Source: Lachnotalea sp041821265 (GTDB taxonomy: Bacteria; Bacillota; Clostridia; Lachnospirales; Lachnospiraceae). Taken from it: a stretch of DNA of 64,000 nucleotides. The notes under the pieces were generated by a model. That model was given only the letters and a program-made list of their open reading frames with translations, made no database searches and had not been told where the DNA came from. The DNA lies in assembly GCA_041821265.1 (NCBI GenBank), contig JBGUEQ010000005.1:1-64000 (forward strand). Reading direction: 5' to 3'. The position numbers were made by a program, and so were the translations under genes. This document shows, in pieces, positions 19,018 through 28,683 of this stretch. Position 1 is the first letter of the stretch, and each line of letters starts with the position of its first letter.

Positions 19018-19926
19018 CTATTTCCATATTGTGTTATAAAATGTCTCAACCTGTTCTTCGGTTAAAAATCCATGTGCTGCACTTTGATTTCCAAGTTTGT
19101 ACGAGGCAAACAAAATTGCTGCTTTTAATGAATAATATGGATTTCCTGTTTTCTCATAAAAATGTGAAAATGCTGATAATTGTGAATCTCCCGCTCCTAA
19201 AGTATTCACTATCTCACGTGTACGAACAGTTGGAAAAGAACCAATAAAATTATCCTTTTTCACGTACATCATTGCTCCCTTTTCGCCCATTCCCATTATG
19301 ATAATTTCATTTCCGTACCGTTTTTCTATTTCCTTTATAACATCTTCGTATGGCTCCTTCAAATATGTATGGCTCAAACACAAAATATCTGAATACTTCA
19401 TGAAATCCTTGTTATGATTATCATCTAAATCCCTAATAGCATGAACATCCGAAATGATAGTTTTTCCTAATTCCTTAACCTTTTTTAAATAGGGTCTCGC
19501 ATAGTTTGAATTACATAATACCGCTGTATTGCATTCTTTGATTGCTTCATCAAAAAGCGTCTCATTATATTCTACTTCGCGACTTTCTTTTAAATCATTG
19601 ATAATCTGTCTTTTATTTTCATCCGCAAATAATACAACAGTATGCGGCGTTGCACTCAACGATGGAATTACATAATCAGAAACAATTCCTACTTTGTCAA
19701 GCTTCTCCTTTAACATTAATTTTAATAAATCATCTCCACTAAACGATAAGAAATTTATAGTATCTCCAAGTTTTGTTAATGCTCTTGAAACATTATATCC
19801 ATGGCCTGAAAAGCTAGTGATTATGCCATATTTATCATCTATAATCATGTCACTAGGTAACGGAATATTTGGAACTTTAACCGTAGTTTCTACATAAATA
19901 GGTCCCATAACCAATACTTTACTCAT
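19018..19926 (-). CDS. PfkB-family carbohydrate kinase
   Basis: 302 aa from the ATG at 19926 (MSKVLVMGPI), which has GGAGG 8 nt upstream; the longer reading needs a TTG lying across that ribosome site. This is a ribokinase/PfkB fold: N-terminal GPIYVETTVKVP, SGHGYNVSRALTKLG for sugar binding, and C-terminal NTLGAGDSQLSAF, whose GAGD holds the catalytic Asp and anion hole. It phosphorylates a sugar or nucleoside, but the substrate cannot be deduced. Single gene, not linked to an aldolase or transporter. Confidence 0.85.
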   Translation of the reverse strand: MSKVLVMGPIYVETTVKVPNIPLPSDMIIDDKYGIITSFSGHGYNVSRALTKLGDTINFLSFSGDDLLKLMLKEKLDKVGIVSDYVIPSLSATPHTVVLFADENKRQIINDLKESREVEYNETLFDEAIKECNTAVLCNSNYARPYLKKVKELGKTIISDVHAIRDLDDNHNKDFMKYSDILCLSHTYLKEPYEDVIKEIEKRYGNEIIIMGMGEKGAMMYVKKDNFIGSFPTVRTREIVNTLGAGDSQLSAFSHFYEKTGNPYYSLKAAILFASYKLGNQSAAHGFLTEEQVETFYNTIWK

Positions 19927-20144
19927 AATGAATACCTCCAAATCTTATTTTGTTACATCCCTACCTATATTATGCAACATTTGGTGATATTTCTCAATAT
20001 TAATTGTAAACTTTACGAATGTTTATATTATTTTAATTATATAAAGCAAACTATTAGATATATTATTCTAAAATCCTCGTATTATATCGCATAACTTCTT
20101 TATTGAATTGTTGATACCAAACTATGTGACGAAATACTAGCCTC

Positions 20145-20714
20145 TTAAACATCTAGCTTTAGTTGAATTTCTTCTTCTGCTTCTGCCTTAAAATCTTCCA
20201 CTCGATCTTGATTTACCATTGGTAATTCTTCAATTGACTGGACACCAAAGCATCTGAGAAAATCCTCGGTTGTCCCAAATAAAAGTGGTCTTCCTGGCGC
20301 GTCTAATCTACCTAGCTCAATGATTAAATTATATTCTACTAATTTATTCACAGCATGATCGCATTTCACTCCACGAATCTTCTCAATCTCTAGCTTAGTT
20401 ATTGGTTGCTTATAAGCAATAATGGATAAAGTTTCTAACACTACGTCCGTTAAAATATGTTTCTTGGGCTGTTTGGCAATTCGAATCAGATATTCATACA
20501 TTTCATTCTTGGTACACATCTGAAAGGCATCCTCTAATTCAAGTATTTTAATCCCTCTATCTTCTTCCTCATATCGATCCATCATATTATGTATTATCTT
20601 CTTAGTTGTCTCTTCATCATGTTCAATCGTAGCTGCTATTTTGCTTAGTTCTACCGATTCTCCCATGGTGAATAATATTGCTTCTATGATAGCTTCTATT
20701 TTCTGTATCTCCAC
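20145..20714 (-). CDS. scpB: Segregation and condensation protein B
   Basis: 189 aa; two winged-helix domains, with recognisable blocks EAIEAILFTMGE at the N-terminus, LETLSIIAYKQPITKLEIEK near 95 and GRPLLFGTTEDFLRCFG near 145. ScpB binds ScpA and the Smc ATPase to form the condensin-like complex that organises the nucleoid. Starts at GTG 20714 with GAGGGG upstream. It lies 21 nt downstream of scpA in the same operon. Confidence 0.95.
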   Translation of the reverse strand: MEIQKIEAIIEAILFTMGESVELSKIAATIEHDEETTKKIIHNMMDRYEEEDRGIKILELEDAFQMCTKNEMYEYLIRIAKQPKKHILTDVVLETLSIIAYKQPITKLEIEKIRGVKCDHAVNKLVEYNLIIELGRLDAPGRPLLFGTTEDFLRCFGVQSIEELPMVNQDRVEDFKAEAEEEIQLKLDV

Positions 20715-20735
20715 TCTGTAACCCCTCTTTATGTT

Positions 20736-21485
20736 CTACGCTGCATCCACTGCGGTAATCAGTATATCATCAAAAATATTTTCCTGTGATATAGCAATCA
20801 TACCAGTTTTCATCAGTTCCAGTATCGCTAGAAAAGTAACTATAATTTCCATTTTACTACTTTGAGCTTCTAACAATCTTCTAAAACTAAATTTAATATT
20901 CTCACAAGCATACAATTTGATAAATTCTATCTTGTCCGAAAGGTTTACTTCTTCCTTCTCTATTTTACCAAACTGACTTCTTATTGGATCAATTTTATTT
21001 TCTTGTTTTCGAATAATTGATTTAAATATGCTGTGCAGTTTAGACAAGGATATTCCATCCAATAATTCTTCTATATTCACAGGCTCGCTGTAGTTTTGAA
21101 CTTCTTTGGGAATGGTAGGTGTTTTATATAAGGCTTTTTGGGCATCTACCTGCCTGTCCTTCAGCTCATAAGACATATATTTGTACATCTTATATTCAAT
21201 CAATTTCTCTACCAATTCTTGCCTTGGATCCTCTTCTTCGCCATCTTCATTTTTCTCTCTTGGAAGAAGCATTTTCGACTTAATAGCAATGAGGGTTGCT
21301 GCCATTACAAGAAATTCACTCATGATATTAAGATCTTCTTTTTCCATCTGTTGTATATATTCCAAATATTGTTTTGTAATCTCTACAATAGGGATATCAT
21401 ATATATTTACTTTATTTTTATCTATCAAATGTAATAGTAAATCAAGTGGACCTTCAAACGCTTGCAATTTTACTGGTATTCCCAT
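20736..21485 (-). CDS. scpA: Segregation and condensation protein A
   Basis: 249-aa kleisin. The N-terminal block VKLQAFEGPLDLLLHLIDKN, then EFLVMAATLIAIKSKMLLPR, are ScpA hallmarks, and the C-terminal winged helix ends FLAILELMKTGMIAISQ. It bridges the Smc heads with ScpB. Upstream of scpB and downstream of the metallophosphoesterase. In many clostridia scpAB sits near a dacF-type carboxypeptidase gene, consistent with the C-terminal dacF piece found here. Confidence 0.95.
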   Translation of the reverse strand: MGIPVKLQAFEGPLDLLLHLIDKNKVNIYDIPIVEITKQYLEYIQQMEKEDLNIMSEFLVMAATLIAIKSKMLLPREKNEDGEEEDPRQELVEKLIEYKMYKYMSYELKDRQVDAQKALYKTPTIPKEVQNYSEPVNIEELLDGISLSKLHSIFKSIIRKQENKIDPIRSQFGKIEKEEVNLSDKIEFIKLYACENIKFSFRRLLEAQSSKMEIIVTFLAILELMKTGMIAISQENIFDDILITAVDAA

Positions 21486-21595
21486 TTTCTCATTCCCTTT
21501 TACCTATTTTACTCCGGTTTTCTACTACTTTTATTTTACAATAAAATGAAATAATTTCAAGATTATTATTTAGATATATGTTTCGCAATCTTTTC

Positions 21596-22477
21596 TTATA
21601 TATTAGATTCTTTTGATCCGAGTTCTATGCAAACCAATTCGGCTCTATTATTAATTCTAACATTTATTGTATGCGTACCTAATCCACGGCTTAACACCAT
21701 TTGTTTCCCACTTTCCTGAAACAATCCCGAATCGTATTCTGGGAAAAATTCTACTTGTGGCGATACAACTCCGCCAAATATAGGGAGTCTGACAAGACCT
21801 CCATGAATATGTCCTGACAAGGTCAAATCGGCTCCCCACTTTGCATATGTTTTAAAATAATTTGGGTTATGTGCCAGTAATATATTATATTCTTGTTCAT
21901 TTAGTCGTCCAAGTAACGATTCTATATATTGAGAGGTCATTTCAGTGGAAACCATCCTCTTATAATACTCCTTATCTATTTCAATTCCATAGATGTTTAA
22001 TACTGTATTTTTAATCTGAATTTTTTCATATTTATTATCTAAAATATGAACGCCACATTTCTTAAGTTCTCCAAAATAACGTTCACACATATCTTTGTAT
22101 TGCTCTGGATATATTTTGAGTCTGTATTCATGATTCCCGATACCATAATATATTGGAAATTTAAGTGATAATCGTTTCATAAGAGATGTGGCCGTATGAA
22201 TTTCTTTACCAGGCTTTGCAACCAATAAATCGCCTGCAACTAAAATCAAATCTGGATTTTCTTCTTCAATCGCCTTGATTAATGTCTCATTATCACTTCC
22301 ATATATGTGATTGTGTAAATCCGCCAACACTATAATTTTTATCGTTTCATTCAAACCTGTTAGTTTATTGGAATTTATTTTATATCTAGTAATGGTAAAT
22401 ACCCTGTTCTCATGAGCGATATAAATCATCATGATGAACGCCATTATTATTACTGTAATCAAAATGTATTTCAGCAT
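21596..22477 (-). CDS. Membrane-anchored calcineurin-like metallophosphoesterase (YkuE/YaeI-like)
   Basis: 293-aa protein with one N-terminal membrane segment (about residues 2-20) followed by a calcineurin-type domain. Metal motifs are ADLHNH, VAGDLLV, GNHEYRL and, near the end, SGHIHGGLVRLP; all are intact. The YkuE/YaeI group acts on phosphoesters at the membrane, with lipid-linked substrates proposed for some members; the substrate here is unknown. The start ATG has AAGGAG 6 nt upstream. It lies 85 nt downstream of the truncated dacF gene. Confidence 0.87.
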   Translation of the reverse strand: MLKYILITVIIMAFIMMIYIAHENRVFTITRYKINSNKLTGLNETIKIIVLADLHNHIYGSDNETLIKAIEEENPDLILVAGDLLVAKPGKEIHTATSLMKRLSLKFPIYYGIGNHEYRLKIYPEQYKDMCERYFGELKKCGVHILDNKYEKIQIKNTVLNIYGIEIDKEYYKRMVSTEMTSQYIESLLGRLNEQEYNILLAHNPNYFKTYAKWGADLTLSGHIHGGLVRLPIFGGVVSPQVEFFPEYDSGLFQESGKQMVLSRGLGTHTINVRINNRAELVCIELGSKESNI

Positions 22478-22561
22478 ATTTGCTCCTTGTGATATTAGAT
22501 TCCTGCTAATATTGATAACCTTATTAGCTAAACAATAATACCATATTGAGGTAATATATGT

Positions 22562-23350
22562 CTATAGTACAAAGAGCTTAAGCGTTCGAATAAAGTAATC
22601 CATATATTCCGCTTTTTCTACAGATGAGGTATATAGTATAGGTGTATAACCAATTTCATTATCATTTAATTTATAAACAATCTTACCTGCCACATCTCCT
22701 TCATTAATAGGTGCTTCAACCGTATCCGCTAATTGTATCTCCTTTTGAATGGTTGTCAAATCAGCACCTGTCACATCCAGATATTTAAAATCTTCCTTGT
22801 ATTGACAAGATACCGAATTCTCTATTCCTTTTTTGACAGTTAATACAGGTAATTCTTCTCGATTGTCATCTGAATATATCTGACATTTACCGTAACCAAA
22901 ATTAAGCAAAGTTGTTGCATCTGTAAAACGTACCTTATAATCTGGTGCCGCCATAACAACCGCAATTAGCTCTATATCATTCTTTAATGCAGTCGCTGAC
23001 ACACAATACTTGGCAAGGCTTGTTGAACCTGTTTTAAGCCCAGTCGCATATTCATATTGCTTGATTAATTTGTTAGTATTCGTTAATCCAAAATCCGTTG
23101 ATCCTTTTTTCGTTACATGTGTTATTGTATCCATCCAAATTGTGCAATAATCATGTATTTGTGGATATTTAGTAATTAATTCCCTAGACATTAATGCCAC
23201 GTCATAAGCTGATGTCACGTGTCCATCCGTGTCAAGTCCATTACAATTGACAAAATGCGTATTTTCCATTCCAAGGCCTTTTGCTCTCTCATTCATTTGA
23301 TTCACAAATTCGGTTTCATTACCACATATGTACTCCGCCATTGCTACGCA
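22562..23350 (-). pseudogene. dacF: dacF C-terminal piece: D-alanyl-D-alanine carboxypeptidase cut by the element
   Basis: C-terminal 60 percent of a penicillin-binding-protein-5-type D,D-carboxypeptidase. The KTG box (GLKTGSTSLAKY) and the C-terminal PBP5_C-like beta domain are present. The catalytic SxxK and SxN motifs are missing and lie 25 kb away at 48641-49129. The open frame continues right to 23386, but codons beyond 23350 come from the inserted DNA and have no ribosome site. Joining codons TGC GTA GC of both pieces restores DACVAMAEYICG in frame. In the present arrangement this part is probably silent. Confidence 0.9.
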
Positions 23351-23374
23351 TGTGGCGTAGCGGTATGGGATACA
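23325..23374. other. attL: left junction of the integrated element
   Basis: The shared core GCTACGCA occupies 23343-23350. Left of it is dacF coding DNA. Right of it is the element arm TGTGGCGTAGCGG, ending GGATACA at 23374. The arm carries GCGTAG and GGATACA, the mirror images of CTACGC and TGTATCC at the right junction. The predicted crossover dinucleotide is CA at 23349-23350. Confidence 0.8.
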
Positions 23375-23404
23375 TAGCTCCAACATTACCAGAGAAAATA
23401 ATAT

Positions 23405-23453
23405 ATGGCATATACATTATACTTGTCTCATATAATGTATATGCCATTTTTTA
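23405..23453 (-). terminator. Strong bidirectional terminator at left end of the element
   Basis: A 17-bp perfect stem (ATGGCATATACATTATA, 23405-23421, with its complement at 23431-23447) has a 9-nt loop, TTTTTT on the plus side and an A-rich flank that reads as T-rich on the minus side. It follows the aguB stop and insulates the dacF remnant from the element's transcription. Confidence 0.85.
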
Positions 23454-23457
23454 ATAC

Positions 23458-24333
23458 TTACTCTTTTACTACTCCATCATATGTCAAAATCACTTGATAT
23501 AAATCTGGTCTACGATCACGAAAAATTCCCCATTCTATTCTCTGATCTTCGATAGCCTCCAAATCCAATTCTGCTACTAGTACCGTTTCTTCTGTTCTAT
23601 TTGCTTCTGCAATTTTCTCACCTGTTCCATTGGTGATAAAAGAAGAACCGTAAAAATGAATGGTGGAATCTTCCATTGTCTCAATTCCAACTCGATTTGA
23701 TGCCACTACTGGTACTAAATTACAGGAAGAATGCCCAATCATACAACGTTGCCAATGATCTTTTGAATCAATCGAAGCATTTTCTGGCTCTGAACCAATT
23801 GCAGTAGGATAAAAGAGGATTTCAGCTCCCATCAAAGCCATACATCTTGCTGCTTCTGGAAACCATTGATCCCAACAAATTCCCACGCCAATTTTAGCGT
23901 ATTTGGTATTCCATACTTTAAATCCTGTATCTCCAGGGGTAAAATAAAACTTTTCCTCATATCCTGGTCCATCTGGAATATGACTTTTACGATAAACTCC
24001 AAGCACTTCACCATCTGCATCAATGACTGCTAGCGAATTATATCTGGCATTATTTTTCTTCTCATAGAAACTAATCGGAAGTACAACGCCCAACTCCTTT
24101 GCAACATTCTTAAAATGCAGGATTGCTTTATTTTGATTTACCTCAGTAGCATATCTATAATATTCCTCTTTCTCTTTCTGGCAAAAATATAACGTTTCAA
24201 ACAACTCTTGGACTAAAATTATTTGTGCTCCTTGTGCGGCGGCCTTTCTTACGAACCCATCTGCTTTCATAATATTATCTTCTATCCTATCAGCACAGCT
24301 CATCTGCGTTGCAGCAACTTTAACTAATCTCAT
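23458..24333 (-). CDS. aguB: N-carbamoylputrescine amidase
   Basis: 291-aa carbon-nitrogen hydrolase (nitrilase superfamily). The catalytic triad is visible as Glu43 (VQELFETLYF), Lys116 (YRKSHIPDG) and Cys153 (GICWDQWFPE). The PGYEEKFYFTPGDTGF block is typical of AguB. It converts N-carbamoylputrescine to putrescine, CO2 and ammonia. It lies 85 nt after aguA in the same direction, which supports the assignment over other nitrilases. It is the last gene before the left junction of the element. Confidence 0.93.
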   Translation of the reverse strand: MRLVKVAATQMSCADRIEDNIMKADGFVRKAAAQGAQIILVQELFETLYFCQKEKEEYYRYATEVNQNKAILHFKNVAKELGVVLPISFYEKKNNARYNSLAVIDADGEVLGVYRKSHIPDGPGYEEKFYFTPGDTGFKVWNTKYAKIGVGICWDQWFPEAARCMALMGAEILFYPTAIGSEPENASIDSKDHWQRCMIGHSSCNLVPVVASNRVGIETMEDSTIHFYGSSFITNGTGEKIAEANRTEETVLVAELDLEAIEDQRIEWGIFRDRRPDLYQVILTYDGVVKE

Positions 24334-24418
24334 ACCAAACCTCCGTTTTCACTTAAACTGTAGCCATCTTGTCTCTGCTTTGTTAACTTTTACTATCTAC
24401 AAATAGATTAGAACTACT

Positions 24419-25444
24419 TTATCTCTTTGTATCTGGCATCTGTTGTGTAATACAATGTACATTTCCGCCTTCTTTAATTAATGCCATTCCATCCACCGTG
24501 ACTATTTTGCGATTCGGATAAACCTTTTGAAGAATTTCTTGCGCTTGTTGATCTAATTGCTGCGCATCTTCTCCAAATATGGGAAGAATAAGCCCCTCAT
24601 TTACCAAATAGAAATTCAAATAGCTTAGTGTCAAAAGTACTCCCTTATAATATCTTGCTGGCGGTTGTGGAATTTCAATAATTTCTAATTTTCGTCCTAA
24701 CGCATCTGTAGAATTTTTTAATATAGTAAGATTTTCATTTGTAATGGCATAATTGGGATCTTTAGCTTCTTTACAAGTTTGAAGTAATATCACTCCTGGT
24801 TTTGCAAAACAAGCAATATTATCTACATGTCCATCCGTTTCATCACCAAAAAGACCATGATTGAGCCATATTATTTTCTTAACGCCAAGATAGTGTTTTA
24901 CTTGATTCTCAATTTCCTCTTTGCTTAAATGTGGATTTCTATTTTCATTTAAAAGACATTCTTGTGTCGTTATTAACGTACCTTCTCCATCTACATGAAT
25001 AGACCCACCTTCTAGTACTAGGTCTGCATCAAAACAAGGAACCTTAAAATGTTCTAACACTTTCGAGGCTACCGCATTATCTAAATCATAAGGAATGAAT
25101 CGCTCTCCCCATGCATTAAATTTCCAATTCATTGCCGCCAATTGCTTTTTTTCATTCCACAAAAACGTAGGACCATTATCCCTGCACCATGCGTCATTAT
25201 GAGAAATCAAAAGCAATTCAACCTGCTCTTTACACATTAATTTTGCCTCTTCATAGGTATCTTCATTCACAATAAGTGTAACCGGTTCAAATATAGAAAT
25301 TTCATTTGCTACATTTGCATAACCTTTCATCACTTCTTCGTGATTTTGAGGCCAAACCAGAGATTCTTTCACCGGCCATTCGATGATTGTTCGTTCATGC
25401 TGTTCCCATTCCGCAGGCATGAAATAATTAAAATTATCTTGCAT
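24419..25444 (-). CDS. aguA: Agmatine deiminase
   Basis: 341 aa from ATG 25444 (MQDNFNYFMPAEWE), with GAGGA 9 nt upstream; the longer reading to 25465 lacks a ribosome site. PPAD/guanidine-group-modifying fold: EWEQHERTIIEWP, SHNDAWCRDNGPTFL, LEGGSIHVDGEGT, NHGLFGDETDGHVDN, and the C-terminal GGNVHCITQQ with active-site Cys331. It turns agmatine into N-carbamoylputrescine for the next gene, aguB. No agmatine/putrescine antiporter or arginine decarboxylase is nearby. Confidence 0.95.
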   Translation of the reverse strand: MQDNFNYFMPAEWEQHERTIIEWPVKESLVWPQNHEEVMKGYANVANEISIFEPVTLIVNEDTYEEAKLMCKEQVELLLISHNDAWCRDNGPTFLWNEKKQLAAMNWKFNAWGERFIPYDLDNAVASKVLEHFKVPCFDADLVLEGGSIHVDGEGTLITTQECLLNENRNPHLSKEEIENQVKHYLGVKKIIWLNHGLFGDETDGHVDNIACFAKPGVILLQTCKEAKDPNYAITNENLTILKNSTDALGRKLEIIEIPQPPARYYKGVLLTLSYLNFYLVNEGLILPIFGEDAQQLDQQAQEILQKVYPNRKIVTVDGMALIKEGGNVHCITQQMPDTKR

Positions 25445-25643
25445 CAGTATTATCCTCATTTTCATACAATTATATATTCATAGTAACATGTGTATTCTAA
25501 TGAATACAGCCTTACTGTTCGTTTATTATATCAATTCCTTTCTCTACTGTCACTATCTTCCTTGGATATTATTTCTATTGTTTTTGTTTTAAAAATGGTA
25601 TTAGATTTATTTTACAAAATATTATTTTAATGTAAAATAAAAC

Positions 25644-25775
25644 GTAACTATTCAGTACCTTCATTATTACCGCTACTCGATGCACGCAAAATGCTTAAAA
25701 ATTGCATTTTGGCGCGACATAACTCGGGATTTTGCTAAGCAAAACACCTCGCGTTTATGGGCACTGAATATTTAC
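25644..25775. repeat. MITE-like element, family 1, complete copy with 8-bp target duplication
   Basis: 132 bp, no ORF. Ends GTAACTATTCAGTACC and, inverted, GTAAATATTCAGTGCC (14 of 16 match). Inside are small palindromes such as GATTTTGCTAAGCAAAAC. It is flanked on both sides by AATAAAAC (25636-25643 and 25776-25783), a target-site duplication. Lies in the divergent gap between aguA and the sensor kinase gene. Confidence 0.8.
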
Positions 25776-26020
25776 AATAAAACTACAAACTAATCTTACC
25801 TAGTAAAAATTATTAATTCATTTTAAATGAATAGTGATTGAATAATTTACTAAATATAGATACAATGAATGTAACGATTTTTATCAATAAACACAAGGTA
25901 TTTTGTAATGAAATAACACAAGTTTTTCATGTGCGAACTTATGTAGAATGAATAAGCTATGTGTGTAATTGTTGTTGTGCTTTTAAAAAAACAGTAACCG
26001 TTAGAGAGGGAAAAATTATT
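25776..26020. other. Upstream region of the sensor-kinase gene
   Basis: A 245-nt AT-rich stretch between the MITE-like copy and the kinase start. It must contain the promoter of the plus-strand sensor-regulator pair. I see no clear hexamers, hairpin or operator in it. Confidence 0.4.
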
Positions 26021-27727
26021 ATGAACAATACCTTTATTAATATTATTTTGAATATTAGTATGCTTGTTATGCTTGCTACATTATTAGTAAATATTCCATT
26101 TTTCCAAAAAATTATTTTACACGAGAAAAATTTACAGCTTCACGAACAGTGTCTTTTGGGAATCATAATGGGAGGCGGTTGCATCTTTTCGAATTATATT
26201 GGAATACAAATCAACGCTGCTGTTCTAAATTCCAGAGTAATAGGCGCCCTAGGTGCATCCTTACTCGGAGGTCCTGTTTCTGGAATTATTGCAGCATCAA
26301 TCGGTATTATACATAGATATTATTTAGAACCCAATGGAATCACAACAATTGCCTGTTGCGTAGCTACTTTTAGCGAAAGTCTAATAGGTATAGTAGTGTG
26401 GTATTATTTTACAAGTAAAAACAAAAGATATGAAAGTATGTTTCTATTTATTTTTACCGCTTTATGTGAAACAATGCATATGGGAATCATATTTGTTTTA
26501 GCAAGACCCTTTAGCGAGGCCAGGGTTATTGTTGAAACAATAGCTGTCCCAATGGTGCTTTTTAATGCGGTTGGAATGGTAGTTTTTTTTAGTGTTTTTC
26601 GAAATGTTTACAAGCAACAGGATAAACAGCTCTCGCATAAAATGTTATTGGCTTTTGAAATTGCTGAAAAATCTTTACCTTACCTAGAAAAAGCCTTAAA
26701 AGGAACTGAAAATTTCCAAAAGGTAATTGATATCATAATGAGTAAGTACAACTGTGAAGGTGTTGCCATTGCAAATAAAACAGGATATTTAGGAAAAAGT
26801 ACTGTATTTGAAAAAAAAATATGGGCAGAAAACGTACCCTCCATTGTTAGTTTAACCATGGATAATAAAATTGCACGAATTTGGGATAGGAATAGCGACG
26901 ACTATTTCTTAGAAATTGAAGAAACTGATATATTTCATGATTTGCTTCAAAAAAACGTTGCAATAACAGCACCACTCATTGTATCGGATGATATTTTGGG
27001 GTGTCTTATTATGCTAGTAAGGCGAAGAGAGTATAACCCCCAAGTAGAGCTTAGCTTCATTAACGGAATCGCAAGTCTGTTTTCAACGCAGCTTGCACTC
27101 GCTCAATTTAAGAGACAAAAAAATCTATTAAGAAAAGCTGAATTCCAAGCACTTCAATCACAAATTAATCCACATTTCCTTTTTAATGCACTCAATACAA
27201 TTTCATGTTTTTGTAGGGAAAAACCGGAACGTGCTCGGGAACTTCTTATCGATTTGACAACTTACTTTAGAAATTCTCTTCAGGATGTTACTAGTATGGT
27301 TACGGTGGAAAAAGAATTACAACACATTAAAGCTTACCTTGAACTTGAAAAAGCAAGATTTGAAGAGAAACTTCAGATTAATTTAGATGTTGACAAACTT
27401 TGTAACAATGATAAGATTCCAAATCTTATTCTACAGCCAATTGTAGAAAACGCCGTAAAACATGGTGCAATTGTTATGGATCAAGGAATGATAATCATAC
27501 ATATCTATCACTCGACTACACAAAAACTTTGTCTGGAAGTATGGGATAATGGTCTGGGGTTTCCTGAAGATGTTTTGGATTCATTAAAAACAAGAAAAAA
27601 GAATTATATTGGAATAGGTCTTTGGAATGTGAATGAACGATTAATGAGTATCTATGGTGACGATACTCAGCTTGAAATTGAACATATCAATGGCAAAACA
27701 CGCGTTAAAATGGAGTTACCGTTATAA
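26021..27727 (+). CDS. LytS/BtsS-type sensor histidine kinase
   Basis: 568 aa from ATG 26021 (MNNTFINIILNISM), with GAGAGGG upstream; the longer Cys-rich N-terminal reading has no ribosome site. Layout: 5TM-LYT membrane domain (residues 1-190) with the loop GGPVSGIIAASIGIIHRYYLEPNG, a GAF-like domain (about 210-350), then a His_kinase domain with LQSQINPHFLFNALNTIS (His near 385) and an ATPase with PIVENAVKHG and GIGLWNVNERL. It signals to the LytTR regulator 24 nt downstream. With a CstA gene next, a pyruvate-sensing role like BtsS is a reasonable inference. Confidence 0.92.
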   Translation: MNNTFINIILNISMLVMLATLLVNIPFFQKIILHEKNLQLHEQCLLGIIMGGGCIFSNYIGIQINAAVLNSRVIGALGASLLGGPVSGIIAASIGIIHRYYLEPNGITTIACCVATFSESLIGIVVWYYFTSKNKRYESMFLFIFTALCETMHMGIIFVLARPFSEARVIVETIAVPMVLFNAVGMVVFFSVFRNVYKQQDKQLSHKMLLAFEIAEKSLPYLEKALKGTENFQKVIDIIMSKYNCEGVAIANKTGYLGKSTVFEKKIWAENVPSIVSLTMDNKIARIWDRNSDDYFLEIEETDIFHDLLQKNVAITAPLIVSDDILGCLIMLVRRREYNPQVELSFINGIASLFSTQLALAQFKRQKNLLRKAEFQALQSQINPHFLFNALNTISCFCREKPERARELLIDLTTYFRNSLQDVTSMVTVEKELQHIKAYLELEKARFEEKLQINLDVDKLCNNDKIPNLILQPIVENAVKHGAIVMDQGMIIIHIYHSTTQKLCLEVWDNGLGFPEDVLDSLKTRKKNYIGIGLWNVNERLMSIYGDDTQLEIEHINGKTRVKMELPL

Positions 27728-27751
27728 TGTGGAAATGAGGAGGAAGTTACA

Positions 27752-28489
27752 TTGAAGATAGGTATTGTAGATGACGAACGCCCTGCAAGAAGTGAATTAA
27801 TCTATTTATTACAATTAAAGATAAATGATGCAATTTTTTTCGAGGCAAATTCTTGTCATAAGGCTTTAGAACTATTGCAACTTGAAAAACTTGATGTAAT
27901 ATTTGTGGATATTCAACTAGGTGATATGAATGGAACAACATTGGCCTCTTTGATTCTCGAAAAACAACCAGATATTATTATAGTATTTGCAACGGCATAT
28001 GAAGAATATGCTGTAAAAGCTTTCGAACTTGGAGCAATTGATTATTTATTAAAACCATACTCAATAGAACGAATCGATAAATGTATCCGTAAAGTAGAAC
28101 AGATTAGAAGCTTAAAAAATAAAAAAGATATAAATCCCATAAGCAATATAGCAAATAAAGAAAAAATGATATTATCCTTAGGTGAATGCATTAAAGTCAT
28201 TGATATTTGTTCCATCATATATATACAATCATTTAACAGAGGCTGTAGTATTTACACATCTGAGCTAGAATTTTATCAAAATCAGACATTGAACTTTTAT
28301 GATGAGAAATTAAAATTGTTTTCTTTTTTCCGTGTTCATAAAAGCTTTCTTGTAAACCTACGCTTTATCAAAGAACTAATTCCAAGCTACAATAATGGAT
28401 ATGCCATCCGCCTCGACTATGTAAAAGATTTGATAATTCCAATTGGCAGACATCAATATCGAGAACTTCGAGATTATTTTGAAATATAA
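27752..28489 (+). CDS. LytTR-family response regulator
   Basis: 245 aa, starting at TTG 27752 with GAGGAGG upstream. Receiver domain: acidic pocket IVDDER at the N-terminus, phospho-acceptor Asp in FVDIQLGDMNG, and DYLLKPYS with the conserved Lys-Pro. The C-terminal LytTR DNA-binding domain ends FFRVHKSFLVNLRFIKELIP...IPIGRHQYRELRDYF. It is the partner of the upstream kinase and most likely controls the CstA-family gene that follows. The layout parallels BtsS/BtsR and BtsT of Escherichia coli. Confidence 0.93.
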   Translation: MKIGIVDDERPARSELIYLLQLKINDAIFFEANSCHKALELLQLEKLDVIFVDIQLGDMNGTTLASLILEKQPDIIIVFATAYEEYAVKAFELGAIDYLLKPYSIERIDKCIRKVEQIRSLKNKKDINPISNIANKEKMILSLGECIKVIDICSIIYIQSFNRGCSIYTSELEFYQNQTLNFYDEKLKLFSFFRVHKSFLVNLRFIKELIPSYNNGYAIRLDYVKDLIIPIGRHQYRELRDYFEI

Positions 28490-28634
28490 TCTTATCAAAT
28501 GTTCTCCTATTTGCATTGTAAAATCAATTATTGAAACAGTTTATACATGTTTTTTCGCACTTCATGCAACAAGTATTGATTAATTTGCATATTTTATTAT
28601 AATAAACTCATGGTTTATTGTAACTATTATACAT

Positions 28635-28664
28635 ATTACACTTACTTACAATTAAAAGTGTAAT
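28635..28664 (+). promoter_or_regulatory. Inverted repeat ahead of the CstA-family gene
   Basis: ATTACACTT and AAGTGTAAT are perfect inverted arms with a 12-nt spacer, ending about 8 nt before the AGGAGGG ribosome site. It may be an operator or a leader hairpin. It does not clearly match a LytTR direct-repeat site. Confidence 0.45.
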
Positions 28665-28683
28665 AGCCAAAAGGAGGGCAATT

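Noticed and set aside
23351..23386. Start of the C-terminal dacF frame (MLELCIP...) as a genuine new N-terminus
   Set aside because: The ATG is in element DNA without a ribosome site, and a strong terminator lies upstream; a separate gene is unlikely.
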